Part shown: piece after piece, positions 62,208 through 64,000 of the stretch
How the letters are laid out: each line of letters opens with the position of its first letter
Position numbering within the stretch: position 1 is the stretch's first letter
From: Cristatella mucedo
Taxonomy: Eukaryota; Bryozoa; Phylactolaemata; Cristatellidae
Assembly: GCA_009760855.2 (NCBI GenBank)
Contig: WPIO01000020.1
Span: 5,219,501-5,283,500, forward strand
Direction of reading: 5' to 3'
Length of the DNA stretch: 64,000 bases
Made by a program: the position numbers and the translations under genes
The notes under the pieces: generated by a model
What the model saw: the letters and a program-made list of their open reading frames with translations, nothing else
Told to the model about the DNA's origin: nothing
The model's database searches: none

Positions 62208-62560
62208 TTCCAACTGAGAACGTACGCGGAAGCTGACAGAACAATGGAGCTAGTTCGCAGGAACGTATGCTCTCCCGTGCACTTGCAGCGCTCCCCCAGA
62301 CGCATCTGTTCTCTCCCAGGCTGGCGCTCCCTCCTCTGCCACTCCCTCCCAGCCACAACTCATCCCAAGAGTTGGTGGGAGGACGAAGCCGGCTTGTGGA
62401 CAAACCACAGCCGCCAGACCACAGCTGGGCACCGGCCCACCCCTAGGCCACAGCTACCAGCTGTTATACCCCTGGGTTGTATAGTGCACTACCGGTCTGC
62501 CTGCATCGGCAGTGTGCAGGCGTTCCCGGCGATCTTAATCACGCACGGAAACACAAACCG
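62208..62560 (+). repeat. R3 copy, right direct repeat
   Basis: Matches the 60,170-60,535 segment in order: CAACTGAGAACGTACGCGGA, AGCTGACAGAACAATGGAGC, 'cacagctaccagctgttata' and 'ccggtctgcctgcatcggca'. The two segments are about 2.04 kb apart and flank the R3 internal region, giving a layout like paired terminal repeats. Confidence 0.75.
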
Positions 62561-62699
62561 CAGAGTAGCCGACAGAACAGAACCGCGAAGTCCAAGTAGC
62601 ACATAGCTGTTCGTCACCGTAGGGGTCGACTCTCTTGCTCTCGAGGCGTAGACATATCTACCTAAGTTTCGGTCCCGAGTTCTGTCAATAGTTTCGTTT

Positions 62700-62703
<4 letters not shown>

Positions 62704-62787
<84 letters not shown>

Positions 62788-62808
62788 GTCTCTCTCTCTC
62801 TCTCTCTA
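62704..62808 (+). repeat. (CT)n microsatellite
   Basis: Long CT dinucleotide run with one CCCGT interruption near 62,786. Confidence 0.97.
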
Positions 62809-62999
62809 GCTGCTACTTTGTTGAACCCCTGATCTTGGTGACCGTCCTTAGCCTATTCGCTTCCGCCTGTAATTTATCAGATGGCTTCTGCACCTGATTA
62901 CCATCCTTTTGCTCTTTGTATAATGGAGTACAGCAGCCGGTCCACATCCTGACTGTTCTTTGTCTGCCCAAGGCTCCATTGTAAAATAAGCGGATCTTG

Positions 63000-63999
63000 C
63001 TGTTCTCTCCGGTTAACTCCTGTTAACTAATGTGTCCCCCTACCCAATTCCACTTTGCTAGTCCACCCATTACGGTTTGCTCTAGGTAAGCTAGTCAGAC
63101 CCACAAAGGCAAGGGCTAGTAACGCGGCTAACCTGGGAATTGCCCCGGAGCTGAATTGTGGAAGCAAGTTCCACAGTGTAGGACCAGCAGAGCAAAAGCT
63201 TCTGTCACCAACGGTATTTAAATAAAGTCCGACAAAATTTAGACCAAGCACTCAGCCCTTAGGTAGGCAATACTTAAGTCGTTCATCGGATGCTCTTTGT
63301 CCGTTTACATCGATACTGTGGAGTCTCCCTCTGAAATAGTACCTGAACTATTGCAGTGCAGTACCAGTGAAACCCATTGAAATGAAAGGCCCTTGCAAAG
63401 GGCTCGGCGATCAATAGTACAAACGCCACCTAGTGATCAAGCACAACAAACAGAAGAGACTGTATCTAAGTCTGCATTTTTCAGTAGGCTAAGCAATGCT
63501 GACTCTGTGGAGTGATTAGCACTAAACAAGATGTAAGATACTAGCTAGGTTAAGATGTCGATATACAAGGATTTCTTTTGGTCTGCCTCAACTCACTCCA
63601 GTGTCTTTAATCAGAACGTTGGAAGGGAAAAATGCAGGAAGCTGCTAGGTTTTATGTAATCATGATTTCTTAGTTATTTCCCTAGTAGCAGCCTTTTCCA
63701 AGGTGCATATGGTTTACCTGAGTCTAATGACATGTTACCACGATAGTTATTAATGAGGAACAGATCTGTGTATTTTATAATTACGACGGTGGGATTGTGG
63801 TCTAGAGCATGAATACTCTTCTCTGACTGAAAGATGAGTTTCAGGATGAAGTCACTCGTTGGCCTCAGGTAATGTTTGAGTCTGAACCAGATCATCCAGT
63901 AATAAATTGGGTAAGCTAGCATATCGACGAGCGAAATTAGAAACCCGAAGCCAATTGGGATGAAAGGATGACATCTGCCGAACTCAGCTGGGGATGTGG
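63000..63999 (-). mobile_element. LINE-B-like copy, runs off the window
   Basis: Minus strand aligns with the 42,728-43,500 copy: LAYPIYYWMIWFRLKHYL, RPTSDFILKL (reverse-transcriptase block), then further on GTALQ, DVNGQRAS and LPKG-VLG. At about 63,240 the sequence jumps to the C-terminal block (NTVGDRSFCSAGPTLWNLLP), so the middle of the reverse transcriptase is deleted. The minus frame 63922-63674 (82 codons) and the frame 63251-63027 (74 codons) are remnants. The 5' side continues beyond base 63,999. Confidence 0.75.
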
Positions 64000-64000
64000 G

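Overview
The window is eukaryotic, most likely nuclear DNA of an invertebrate animal. It holds tRNA-derived SINEs, many 5'-truncated non-LTR retrotransposons whose C-terminal reading frame is of the L2/CR1 type common in marine invertebrates and fish, long dinucleotide microsatellites and satellite DNA. There is no bacterial gene organisation. No translated reading frame could be recognised as a host protein, so this reads as a repeat-rich intergenic or heterochromatin-like block. The taxon cannot be fixed from the sequence alone.

Layout. 1-13.2 kb: mostly unique AT-leaning DNA with single SINE copies (0.28, 2.36, 11.9 kb) and LINE-A fragments (3.78-4.44 minus, 12.0 plus). 13.26-21.4 kb: a tandem array of about eleven diverged units, 0.5-0.9 kb apart, of two alternating types; two adjacent units carry the same SINE insertion. 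21.4-30.9 kb: unique DNA, one SINE2, a LINE-A tail, a CT/CTGT microsatellite, one R3 copy and a perfect hairpin at 29.0 kb. 31-45 kb: LINE-B copies (31.0-32.0 and 42.7-44.35), LINE-A copies (35.0, 36.2, 41.0), a SINE1-SINE2 chimera at 37.8-38.0, and a GA microsatellite with a long decayed purine tract (38.6-39.4). 45.4-50.15 kb: a satellite of about 168-bp monomers, direct to about 48.9 kb and inverted from 49.4 kb. 50.2-59.7 kb: LINE-A/LINE-B/SINE clusters and the first R3 block, with a GC-rich minisatellite. 59.8-62.6 kb: a second, longer R3 block. 62.7 kb to the end: CT microsatellite, then a LINE-B copy on the minus strand running off the window.

How the parts relate. SINE2 ends in the same stem-loop as LINE-A, the arrangement expected when a SINE borrows the reverse transcriptase of a partner LINE. 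LINE-B has a different 3' hairpin. SINE1 has a tRNA-like head but a tail unlike LINE-A. R3 is an unclassified GC-rich family made of recurring modules around variable minisatellites; its long open frames are open because the repeat periods are multiples of three. All LINE copies are truncated or broken and cannot be active. Family names (LINE-A, LINE-B, SINE1, SINE2, R3) are local labels, and all boundaries were judged by eye.
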